Assembly: GCA_947846985.1 (NCBI GenBank)
Contig: CANTUZ010000002.1
Coordinates: forward strand, 15,014,087-15,078,086
Source: Fratercula arctica
Taxonomy: Eukaryota; Chordata; Aves; Charadriiformes; Alcidae
Length of the DNA: 64,000 bases
Direction: 5' to 3'
This document shows positions 35,501 through 46,399 of this stretch, piece by piece (position 1 is the stretch's first letter; every line of letters starts with the position of its first letter). The translations under genes and the position numbers were made by a program. The notes under the pieces were generated by a model. It was not told the origin of the DNA. It was given only the letters and a program-made list of their open reading frames with translations, and did no database searches.

Positions 35501-37707
35501 AGAAAAACAGGCACTACTACACAGCAGCTATCTGATCTCCTTTAGACCATAAAGCTGCATTAAAATGAACTTTTTTCAAGCAGAAACATTTTAATGGGAA
35601 GTTCTACTCAGTAAAAAAAATCAACACTTTGTTTCTAATTCAGGATGGAGCCAAATTTCTAATTCCCAAGGCCTTTTCTAAAATGGAGCTCCAATCCTAA
35701 ACGCTCAATGCATTCATTTCCAATATGCATTCATTTAAGCAATATGCTTAAATGTTCCATACATTATTTGATCAGTTTTGTCTTCAATTTTCTTTTCATA
35801 AGGCACATATACCTCCAGAAATGTTAGAAATAGCTTTCATTTTTGTGGACACATGCCTTTCAACTCTCCCAGTATCCACAAGAAAGAAAGAACGTATTTT
35901 CATAGGTAATGGGCTGATACTGTGAGGGAGAAGTCACTAAGGAAGACTGAAGTGCACAAACACTATGGCTCACAAAAATATGTTTCCACTTAGATGTGAC
36001 TGAATATCCCATTTGTCTGCTCTTTTTCTCCTGAGATATCAAATTCTTTACTGTGTCTGAATGTTTTGGATCACAATACCTTTTAGTATTAAAAATAAAG
36101 GGCCTCCACAGCTGCCTTTCCTTTTGTGTTTTTCTCAGAATTCTGTTCACTTTCCTCATCCCCCTTTCTCATTTTCCCCCAAACCAAATCCTACCTAATG
36201 GAGCCTCATTTTTTTCAAATGCCACCTGCAGAAAAATGTTTTACACTGAAGGTGAACAGGAGCCAAGTGTAGGTGTCTTCCCCCTTTACACAAACAATGG
36301 CATGAAGGTAAAATTCATGTGTTCTGCAGTGCCTGTACATCTCACACAGCTCTAGCCGCAGCGAGGTGGAGTTCCCCAACCCCTTGTGCTTACACCAGCA
36401 TTCAAATGACACAAAACTATTAATAGTTTTTCATCACTGCAGATGTCTGGTGTGTGAGGCTTGTTTTAGTTTCTTTCGCTTGATCACTACCACACAAACT
36501 CACCCTGCCCCTCACAGTCGTGGCACTGGGTGCTGGTTTTACGACGCTTGGAACTTTGTGCCTAGTTTTCTCTGTACCAATGCTCCTCCATGCAGAGGTC
36601 CTTACCCCTCCCTAAGACTGGGGGGAAGAGCTTGCTCAGTGGCTATGGCGGCTGTCCCAAGGGCCCCTGAATCTGCCAGATCACCAGGGTGGCAGTGCTT
36701 CTCCATCACACCTCCCTGCTGCCCAGCAACCACCCACCACTCTGAGGAGCCCAAAGGTTCTGCAGAGCCAGACACAAGTATGATGGGGGAGATTCCTACA
36801 TAAAGGTCTCCCCTAATGGAATCTGGGATAGACACCCAAGTCCACTCTTGTGGACATTTGCATCCAATAACAGAATGTAAAGATCTTACTGTGTAAAAAG
36901 CAAACAGGCCATTGAACAGAGTCCCTCTTTTGAGTCCAGCTCCACAAGCCCAGTTAAGACTATAGGTGTTTTGCCTAAGCAAAAGAAAGAAAGACAGAGA
37001 AAATTCACTCCTTTCTTCCTTTTCATCCACATTGAATTGCCATTACCCCTTGTACCATGCATATCTTTTCCTCTTGTCACCACTTCTTACCAGTAGTTTG
37101 CATCCCTCATAACATGTAGAGGCTTAGTACCAGCACTCTCCAAGATGTTAAGGTGAGCTGAATTGACTCTTGTTGTTGTGGTTACACACTTGAATAGAAA
37201 ATTACAAGTAAGACTTCCTTGTAAATATACTTGTATTTCCTGCTTTCAGTCTTGGCTGCAACCCAGAAAAACAGAGATGCATGAGAAAATGGAAAAAATG
37301 TCATGTTTAGGGAGAAGGAAGGATTACTTTCCTGTATCTTAAAAAAAAAAAAAAAATCTTTGTTCTCACATTTTACTTTCTTTTCAAAATGTCACAGAGT
37401 TCTTTACTGGGAGCTAGCTTGTTTTTCTGCCAGGATCAGAAGCAATAAGATTTGCAGCACAATGGTACTTAGAAGCCACAGTCCTGACCCAGCACCCCTT
37501 TGTGCTAGGTAACATAGAAACACTTTCACATGTCTCACCCCAAGAACTTGTAACCTAAGGACTAGCAAGAGTTATGTAGCCAGCTCTATTTCAGCTGCTG
37601 TTTTAGCAACTCCATAAAGCAGCACAGTAAAACTCCCTGAGAGCAATTGCCAAATTTTAATCATTTAATAGTTGTAGAGGAAACCTAGGGTGACAAACAC
37701 ATTCCCA
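35501..37707. other. Non-coding DNA, moderately GC-rich centre, no gene
   Basis: The 36480-36840 part is richer in G+C and carries opposed frames of 145 (plus, 36366-36803) and 142 (minus, 36602-37030) codons. Such mirrored frames are expected where AT content, and hence stop density, drops. Neither shows a known domain. An A-tract of 16 lies at 37341-37356. Confidence 0.45.
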
Positions 37708-37767
37708 GTCTGTGCTGTAAAGGTGAACACACATCTGCAAAGCCGTTCCCCATTTCACAGCACAGAC
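37708..37767 (+). ncRNA. Hairpin of pre-microRNA-like size (unproven)
   Basis: GTCTGTGCTGTAAA (37708-37721) pairs with TTTCACAGCACAGAC (37753-37767), with one extra C on the 3' side. The pairing continues inwards through GG and GAAC against GTTC and CC, leaving a loop of about 16 bases. The result is a stem of about 20 bp in a 60-base transcript, a plausible pre-microRNA shape though at the short end. I do not recognise a known mature sequence. An old palindromic transposon is the main alternative, since the window contains several such relics. Confidence 0.25.
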
Positions 37768-39035
37768 AATATGCGCTGTGCCAGGTGGCATTAATGCATG
37801 GACCTTCATAGACAGCCAGACTGATTAAATTCAACTACTGGTTTTCTACTTTGATTTACCCCAAGCAAATTATGTATGTGACCTATCATCTTTGACAGGA
37901 GCTTTTTTCAATTTGACCATCTGGTGATCTGTGTAAAAGGTGGACAACTACAGTATTTATCGTCATTTAACCTTGGAGTTGCAGAGGATGTAAAGAGAGT
38001 AGAAGACAGAGTAGACAACCTGAACACCCTTTTGTGCTGGAGATACTCGTGCCAACGATCAGAGAACATTCTTCTTGGCTTAGTGTAAGGACTAATATTT
38101 CTCTATCACTCCAGAGCTCGCTGGCAGTAAAACCAAGAAGAGGCAAAGAGATTGGGGTCTGTTGAAGATTCATCTAAAACGACACTTCATGCTGGAGAAA
38201 GAAGTCCTGCCAAACATCCTGTAAATTATAGTCATTTTATTTACTATCTTTGATCAAATGGCCTATGTCATCACTCTCAAAGTTTCTTCTGATGAAGAAT
38301 TTACTGTTAATTTTATTTTCTAGTTACTAATGTGAACTTTTTTTAATCATATTTTCAGTCACATTGTTTTCCTTTTGGGGATCTGCCTTAAAGACACTAT
38401 TTTACTTTGGTCACAGGAAACTAAGTTTGTGCAGGTTCATTAAGGTTATATCTTGGAGCAGAAGCTTGTTTTTGCAATTTCTTCTTTTCTCATTAGGAGC
38501 TTATCTGTTCCTGCATATTTCCTACATCACTCACACCTTCTTCTACTGCAAAAATCCTTCCTTTAAAATCCCTTACTCTAAAGTTATATAAAAAAACTTA
38601 TTATATAAAGTAGAGCCCACTGGACATTTCCTTTTCCTGCATGTCTGCTTTTTTGCTAAACTCATGTTGAATAAGGGCAATAGGAAGCATGAAGTACTTA
38701 CACTTAGTCCCAGATAACACATTATGCAATTGATTATGGGACTTATACTGGAGAAGGTTTTATTGCTACGTTAATAGATCTCATTATCCCTCCAGAAATT
38801 CAGTGCTCTTTATTACAACAGGAAGAAAAAAGTGCACAGAAATGAACATGAACAATGAAAGAACTACAAGAACAAATATAGAGAAAAAATACATCTTCAT
38901 CTAACAATTGAGATAAGGACCTTACCTTGTCAAAGTACTGTACTGCTCAAGACGCAAAGGCCTCAGAGGGAGCACAGTGGTGAGTGAGGTCACTATACAT
39001 ATTATCATTCATAAAGTGTTTATAAACACTATTAG
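37768..39035. other. AT-rich non-coding DNA, no gene
   Basis: Short frames only, no recognisable repeat or RNA gene. The 3' end borders the old LINE relic. Confidence 0.5.
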
Positions 39036-39039
39036 ATTT

Positions 39040-40130
39040 GAAGCCTAGAAAAACTGTTGTGATTATCTAATCTGCCACTTGCATATCAAGGGAGCAGATC
39101 TTCACCTGGAAATTTCTGCAGCAACTCCACAGTGTCTGTCTGAATTAAAGCATTTATTAAAAAAACACACACTCATAATCTGAAAATATTCCTAGTGATA
39201 GATAATCTGCCACAACTCACACAATATTGGCCTACTGTTTACTTACTCTCACTGTTAATATTTGCAGTTCACTTCTAGTTCTTTAATCAGTCTTATAATT
39301 TAATGAAATTTTCTTACTTTTAGCTTTCTTCCCACCACTGTGATCAGATTAGATCATCTTCTACGCTTGGATTTCACCTCCCTCATGAAGATGTTGGTTG
39401 ATGCAATAAACTCATCTCTTCCCCTTCTTTTGCACATGCAGATCTCATGGGCCTTGTGAGACAGAGGCTCATCATTGTATCTCTTCCAATTCCATCCTTC
39501 CTGTTTATCTCCTTTCTAAAACATAGAAGCACTAACGGCACTCAGTATTATGGCAGGGATGTTACTTATTTACAGTGTATCATTCCCTGTTCCTACCTAA
39601 CTTTCTCTAGTCTTATCCAAGGATATTTTTTTTACTTGTAGCATAATGGTAAAATCATATCCAGACAGGTTTTTACCCAAGTCTGGAAGGCCTTTCTTAC
39701 CTTTCAGATTGTTGTCTGACACACTGTGAAGCTGACCTGTGTTTTTTGTTCCCAGATGTGTGACTTTTTATTTGGCAGTATCAAAAGCAATATTTTAGTG
39801 TTTCTTAGCCAAATAATTCACATTAATCTGTATTATTTATTTATCCTATTAATAACTTCTCTACTAGTCTTTGTGATATATATGTCTTACCAGCATTTAT
39901 TTTATACTTTCTTTCATATTGCTGTCAGAAGTATTAAATAATATTTGGCCTAGAAACACATCCTGGGATGATGAATTCCCATATGTAACGCTTGGTGATC
40001 TATGAGTAAACCAGTTTTTTATTTCATTTACAGAGTACTATATTATGTTAATAATTCTTTTCTTTCTGACAGTTTCCATACTTCTGTGCACTGTCTACAT
40101 CACTTTTCACCTTCTTTTGTGGCTGGATAA
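39040..40130 (-). mobile_element. Ancient CR1-clade LINE relic, 3' block, minus strand
   Basis: The plus strand is a strongly diverged antisense copy of an old CR1-clade LINE of the type common in turtles and crocodilians. Recognisable landmarks in the expected order: ATTATCTAATCTGCCACTTG (near 39060), CTCTCACTGTTAATATTTGC (39248), GTATTATGGCAG (39545), TATCCAAGGATATT (39615), GATGTGTGACTTTTTATTTG (39754), AATATTTGGCCTAGAAACAC (39941) and CCAGTTTTTTATTTCATTTA (40011). These correspond to the 3' UTR and the C-terminal to central part of ORF2 read backwards. No frame survives. The assignment rests on remembered consensus order, not on a search, but the collinearity over more than 1 kb makes chance unlikely. 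Confidence 0.75.
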
Positions 40131-40839
40131 ACCTATAAATAACTGCTGTTTGAAAGCCATGGGTCTAAAAATGGAGTGAGGTGTAGTTGAATACTTTAGG
40201 ACACAATGCCCCTTGTTAATTTGCTAAATGGGCGGGGAGGTGGAGCACGTCTAACATATGTTTGAACATTTTCTCAAAACTTCCTGATTTAAAAGAGATC
40301 TGAAAGCCCTGAAGGATTTGTGAAATATCCAAATGTCCAACCTACTTAAGATTCCAGTTTGTGTCTAGTAACCATTACTTCTAGAGTGCTTTCATAGCCA
40401 TTGTAGAGAGAGTACTGATGAAGGAAGGGAGATCCTGCCTAAGTCAGGAGCTAGATTTCTCTCTTGAAACTGGATATTTAGACTAAAAAAGTTGTCCAGG
40501 CTCCGTAGGCAAGGAAGGAGAAATGTGCACCTTCAGACCATTTTAGATTCCCTAATTCGGATAACAATTTTAGAATGGGATTAATTGTCTCCCGAAGGCA
40601 ACTATATCTCTCTGTAAAGCCTAGACAATTAGCTTGTATTTAACAGCTAATTTTTTATAAAAGTTGAGATGAATACAGATGTAGGTGCTTAAGCTCTGGT
40701 GGATGGCAATTCCTGCTAGAGCCTTACAAATGATTCCACCTCCTTCCACTATTACGTGGAGAAGACAGATAGGTGTTCAGTCTTCACCAACCACTTCACT
40801 AAAATTTGTGTGCAAGTGAAACACCTACATTAGACATGA
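40131..40839. other. Unassigned interval inside the ancient LINE relic
   Basis: About 700 bases that I cannot align to the LINE pattern on either side. It may be a later insertion, unrelated DNA joined by deletion, or LINE sequence too diverged to see. No gene or clean insertion boundary is visible. Confidence 0.4.
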
Positions 40840-41510
40840 CATTTACTTTTATCAGGTATTGCTGCAATCTGATTAAATAGATTTCAAGTTTTACATGTTC
40901 TATTTTTCATAAAATCTTGCTAATTGCATTACTTTTACTACACTTCTTATCTTCCAGAGCAGCCTTTCCCCAGTTTTTCCAAAAATCAGTGACATCTCTC
41001 TCATTACCTATCAATACCAGCATGTTTTACTGATTTCTGAAGTATTCTTGAAGTTCTTCAGTGGTGCAAGATTTCAAATAAGTGAAACTGTCCTCACTCT
41101 GACTCCTTTGGCACTCAAGGGTGCCAGTCCTGCTGACTTCAGAAAAATATTTAACTTCCATTGTTTATGTTTATGGTCCTCCCTATCTGCTGGCTCAGTA
41201 GAAAGTATTTCCTTAATACTTTATCATAGGAATACATCATCCCGCTTTTCTTCAGGAGCAGATCAAAAAATATTTGTTGAACACTTCCTTTTCTGTGTTG
41301 TGATTACTACCCTTATCTAGTGTCAAACTGATACAATTGTTGAACTATTGTTTGTTCCTGAAACATTTAAGAAATTCTGTACTGATTTTAACCCTTCTGG
41401 TCACAGGTCTTCACTGATACCTTGAGTTTCTCTGATTGTTTTTCTGCTTTCCCAGTGATATTTATTAACATTTATTAATATAATATTAAACACCTTTTCT
41501 TAACCTGTCC
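40840..41510 (-). mobile_element. Ancient CR1-clade LINE relic, 5' block, minus strand
   Basis: Continues the same antisense ORF2 pattern seen at 39040-40130. Landmarks: TTCAAGTTTTACATGTTCTA then TTTTTCATAAAATCTTG (about 40885-40920), CTCAAGGGTGCCAGTCCTGC followed by TGACTTCAGAAA (about 41115), AATATTTGTTGAACACTTCC followed by TTTTCTGTGTTG (about 41270-41300), TTTGTTCCTGAAACATTTAA (about 41350) and CTTCTGGTCACAGGTCTTC (about 41393). These match, in order, the central reverse-transcriptase and upstream linker of an old CR1-clade element read backwards. All frames are destroyed. With the 3' block the relic spans about 2.5 kb. Confidence 0.7.
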
Positions 41511-41960
41511 TCAAAGCTAGAATATTTTGAGCATTTGGATCTTAATATCTTATTGCATGGACACAGAAATGGTTATGTGGGCAACCCCGGGTAAATACAG
41601 ATATAAATGTTAAAAAACAGCCAAAACACAGAAGAGAGAAAGAAGGGACCTGCCTTGTAACTCCACTCCTCTGCAATTTTGCATAACACCCCAGCTGGAT
41701 GGGGTCTCTGTCATTCTTTGGACATAACCCCTTCTGGGTAGGATTGTCTCTCTCGATTTATAGCATATCCATATTTGTTGCATAACTACAGATGAACTTT
41801 AATTGCAATTATAAAATGCAAGTAGCACAAAAATACAGACAAAAATACAGGACTCTTGCTGCCAAGCCTCCCTTAGTTTCCTCCTGCTGCTTTACGCCAT
41901 CTCTTTCCTGCACACTTGCATATTAAAAGCCTGTTGTCCTTTTACTTTTCAACCAGGATG

Positions 41961-42726
<766 letters not shown>

Positions 42727-42729
42727 TTG

Positions 42730-44635
42730 GCCATGGCTGCAACATATCAGAACATTGGCTTTCTGTTCAGAACACTGAACTAGAAGTTTGTAAAGCTCCT
42801 ACTGTTTATTTTTCTTAAAGCAGATTTTGCTGTTATAACAAGCTGGTGCAATGCTTAGAAACACAGTGTGTCAGCAGTCAGCATTTCAGTTTTTTCCTTT
42901 CAGTTTATCACAGCTTCTCACATGTCAATCAAAACCACTTGTTATGAATAGACTTGCTGCCTGCAGAGATTAACAAATCCAGATCCCATGATGCAATCCT
43001 GAGACCCAAGTGGAAGGATATAACATATGGAAGCCAGGTTTTGGTGAACCATAATAGCTTCGCCTATTCTGTCCAGGTGCATAATAGCTCTGCCTACCCT
43101 GTCCAGATGTTTGTGGAGACCCAGATATGTCAGACTCTTCTATATCTCGGTGTATCACGTTGTCAAACAGAAAAATCAAAACACTATGAGAAAGGCTAGT
43201 CACATATGCCTGTAACATTTCTGAAGCCAGATAATGCCAAAAGTACACAGACCTAAGGTCCACTTTCTAATTCAAATATAAATGAGTCTGCCATTCTCTG
43301 TAGATTCCGTAGGACTACATAAGAGTCTGACTTGCGTATTCCAAAGACAAAAGAAAATGCACATGTATTTTTATAGGACTGACTTATAAACAACTTCTAA
43401 CCCCCACCTAAAATGTTGCTTTAGCAGTGGAACCACCCTATTAGCAGTGGTTCCTGTTGCACAAATACTTTTCTTCTCATCTACATCACAACTGCGGTGT
43501 GAACTGTAAACTACTGTACAAGCAGTTAGTTCTAGCAATTGTAAGTGACTGCTCTTACACTATTTTAAATAACAAAGAGGTAGAGAGATAATTTCTCCAT
43601 CCAATTAGCAAAAGTCCACATTCCATATCATTCTGGCCTCAAAAACATGAAAAAATGGAAACCAATCCCTAACCAAAAAGGTCTTTCTAAAATATTAGAT
43701 CAGGTGCTGTCTAGGTTGCATGCAGGTACAAACTCCCAAGGACATTCCCCCAGCTGCTATCCCTACTGTTTTTAATAATCTTCTTTTTAACTGTTAATTT
43801 TGCTGGTTTATTTGATTAGAAAAGTGTCTGAAGGAGAGCTGGCACTAATATTGGCTAAAATCGCCTCGCTTTCTTTTACAAAAATCCTCTTTTTCTGTTT
43901 ATGACTTTCCTGAACTTTAGCACACCAGCCCATACTTTCCATGCTAGGAGTATCCATTTGGATGCTTGTGGAATGGAGGAAGAGCAAGAAGGAAAGAGGG
44001 ACGGAAAAGGGAAGAAGTCCCTGTCGGAGCTACATATCAATTTCTTTGAATGAGGGTAAGAGAAAAATAAGGTTTCTTTCCCAGGTCAAAATGCTTGTAC
44101 AATTGATAAAGGTTTGTGCTTCTGTACTTCAAAGCAGTGTCTGGAAGTTTACAAGAGGAAAGACCAAAATGTCAAGTATACGAACCTGCCATCCCTGTAA
44201 GAATATGGCAATGCTGAGTCTTTCTAAAATGTCAATAGTCACACACTATTTTTTTAAAAACATGGAAGAAAAAATATTACAGGGTCCTGCTCTAGTCTCT
44301 GTGTGCTGCTGCAGATGTTCTAGGGCTTCAGGCAAAAGCAGGGATGGGCCAGCAAACGATATTCAATCTGCTGATATTGATGTGAGCCTCTGTAGGGCTG
44401 TGCCTAAAATCCTGCCTTTCACCCATCGTACCCACATTGAAACCCAGGCAATGTGGAGCTGAAGATGAAAGATTGTTGTTAATTAAGCAGCAACGGAGTG
44501 ACAGGGGTAGACAAGAGGGCGGTGCATTAGGACTGGGTGGAGATTTATTTAAAAAAGAGAAATAATAAATGTTGCTACTGTTGGTAGTAATCACATGGAA
44601 AATTCTGATATAGGCACATCTTACTTCCATTACTT
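42730..44635. other. Non-coding DNA with one 30-bp duplication
   Basis: No gene supported. The 173-codon plus-strand frame at 43941-44462 is the longest in non-repetitive plus-strand DNA, but it has no domain, no consistent composition and no splice context. A rough estimate gives about one frame of that length by chance in 64 kb. Confidence 0.45.
43050..43109 (+). repeat. 30-bp tandem duplication
   Basis: CATAATAGCTTCGCCTATTC plus ten bases (43050-43079) is followed directly by a copy beginning CATAATAGCTCTGCCTACCC (43080-43109). The copies differ at about five positions, so the duplication is not recent. Confidence 0.85.
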
Positions 44636-45002
44636 CTGGGGAGACCTTATTGCGGTCCCTATATGAAGGGGGCTTAAAGAAAGATGGAGAGAGACTTTTC
44701 ACCATGGCCTGTAGTGACAAGGCAAGGGGAAACGGTTTTAACCTGAAAGCCGGTAGATTTAGATTGGATATAATTGAGACATTTTTTATGATATGAGACA
44801 CATTTTTATGGTGGTGAGACACTGGGACAGGTTGCCCAGACAAGTTGTGGATGCTCCATTATTGGAAATATTCTAGGTTAGATTGGATGGGGCTTTGAGC
44901 AACCTGATCTAATGAAAGATGTTGCAATCCATGGTGGTGGGGTCAGACTAGATGATTTCTAAAGGTCCCTTAAAACCCAAGCTATTCTGTGATTCTATAA
45001 TT
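44636..45002 (+). mobile_element. CR1 LINE 3' fragment, plus strand
   Basis: A 5'-truncated CR1 copy of about 365 bases holding only the last ORF2 codons and the 3' UTR. Landmarks are GAGACCTTATTGCGGTCCCT at the start, GACAGGTTGCCCAGACAAGT, CTTTGAGCAACCTGATCTAA, GGTCAGACTAGATGATTTCT and the 3' end CTATTCTGTGATTCTATAA with two copies of the CR1 octamer. It is in the opposite orientation to the 12957-14131 copy. Many mismatches and no intact frame: an inactive, older insertion. Confidence 0.93.
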
Positions 45003-46329
45003 TGATGTCTGGACCAAAAGATAACAAACTCCTGGTAGGCCTGTTGGTAATGGTAGGTTTACCAGCTTGACCTGTATTGCCCACCCGTATGTCTCAGACC
45101 TTCCAGTGACCATCCGAGTAGTTACAGAATTTCTATTTCAGGTTGCCTACTCCAGCTCAATTAGCTGCTCTGCATATATGCCTGATGACGGGGTCTTGAA
45201 TGATATGATTTCATAACATATTTTTCCAATTATTCTGTGGATGAATCAGCAGTATAAATGAGGCAATATTTTCTTTTTCCTCTCAGCATTCACGGTGCAG
45301 TTTTAAGCCCCATTTACTGGGAATCATCCAAACCTTCCACAGAAGACAGAGTCATTCATTATCTTATGAACATTTCTATGGGCATGCCTAAACCATACAA
45401 TGAAGGGTGGTGTTAAGACTCTTTGGAGAATGCTACCTGAGCCAGGTCTTGAACCAGAAGCTGTGTTGCCACATCAGCAAGGTGCTGCAACTGAGATAAT
45501 TACCTTCATCAGAGCCAAAGCTACCTAGCATGGGTGCAGTATTGTATCAACATGTTTATTTTTTATTTTTGATACATGCATGGCTATCCATGGTATAGGT
45601 ATTTTGGCAATCTCATGGATAGCTGGAGCAACTTTGCACCATACTCTGTTGTGGTGTAAATATGCCCAATGATACTCTTCACCACAACACTGAGTAAGAT
45701 ACACACATGCACGGGGTAAAGTACTTTCAAGTCTGCATCTTGCCACGTCATCATTCTTTTAATGTCATTTTTAGAAATAGTGGCTAATTCTTTGCAGTTG
45801 TTCTTTCCCACAAATGAACCTAAAAGCACTTATCTTTAGAAAAATTAAATTAATTTAGAAAGTCTAGCCCAAGCCACTCTGGACACCAAAGAGTAAGATA
45901 AAAACAATTTCAGAAATGATCAAGCAGCTTTTCAAGACATTATGCTGTCACTAAAAAAAATCTTTTCTTCCTTTTCATTTTCTTATTGTAAGTGAGATTA
46001 ATTTAGCTTTCAAAAATTTTAGTGATGTCATTTCCTTTCTGAAAGAAGTTGAGGTTCTGAGGACTGTGGTGTTCGGTGCTTGCTTTGACTATCACTACCC
46101 TATAACTTATAAGAAAACCATATAGGCAAATATATGAAGACATCTATCACTATGGACAATGTCTGTACTTTGGAATTTAGTATTTATATGGCAGATATAG
46201 TGTGAATAATAGATAGACTGTGCCCATTCCATATGCTACCAAAACATGTTAGAGTTTTTCTATTAGAGACACGAATTAGTCATGAGCCAGCAGGTTTGAG
46301 AAACACAAAGAGGTAAATTACAAAGCAAT
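45003..46329. other. Unique non-coding DNA, no gene
   Basis: No supported gene. An imperfect inverted repeat (TGGCTATCCATG at 45581-45592 against a diverged complement at 45613-45624) is present. Two overlapping minus-strand frames of 73 and 81 codons have no family resemblance. Confidence 0.5.
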
Positions 46330-46397
46330 GTGCAGGGATTTAGCTGCGTGACTCCCATTAACATCAATGGGATTTAACTGTGTGACTCCCTGTGCAC
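46330..46397. repeat. Palindromic repeat relic with outer arms preserved
   Basis: Begins GTGCAGGGATTTAGC and ends GACTCCCTGTGCAC, so the outer GTGCA and GGGA blocks are complementary. The centre is CTCCCATT-AACATC-AATGGGA, a perfect CCCATT/AATGGG inner stem. A direct repeat of about 14 bases (GCTGCGTGACTCCC / ACTGTGTGACTCCC) is embedded. It is the best-preserved member in this window of the old repeats with a CATTGA/TCAATGG-type core, and looks like a non-autonomous palindromic element. Confidence 0.5.
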
Positions 46398-46399
46398 CA

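Noticed and set aside
36366..37030. Opposed 145- and 142-codon frames
   Set aside because: They overlap on opposite strands in a locally GC-richer patch where stop codons are scarcer. Neither shows family resemblance.
43941..44462. 173-codon plus-strand frame
   Set aside because: No recognisable domain or repeat, mixed composition, no splice or promoter context. A chance frame of this size is plausible given stop density in this DNA.
44328..44843. 171-codon minus-strand frame
   Set aside because: Part lies antisense to the CR1 fragment at 44636-45002 and the rest is unique DNA without features. It is an antisense artefact plus chance extension.
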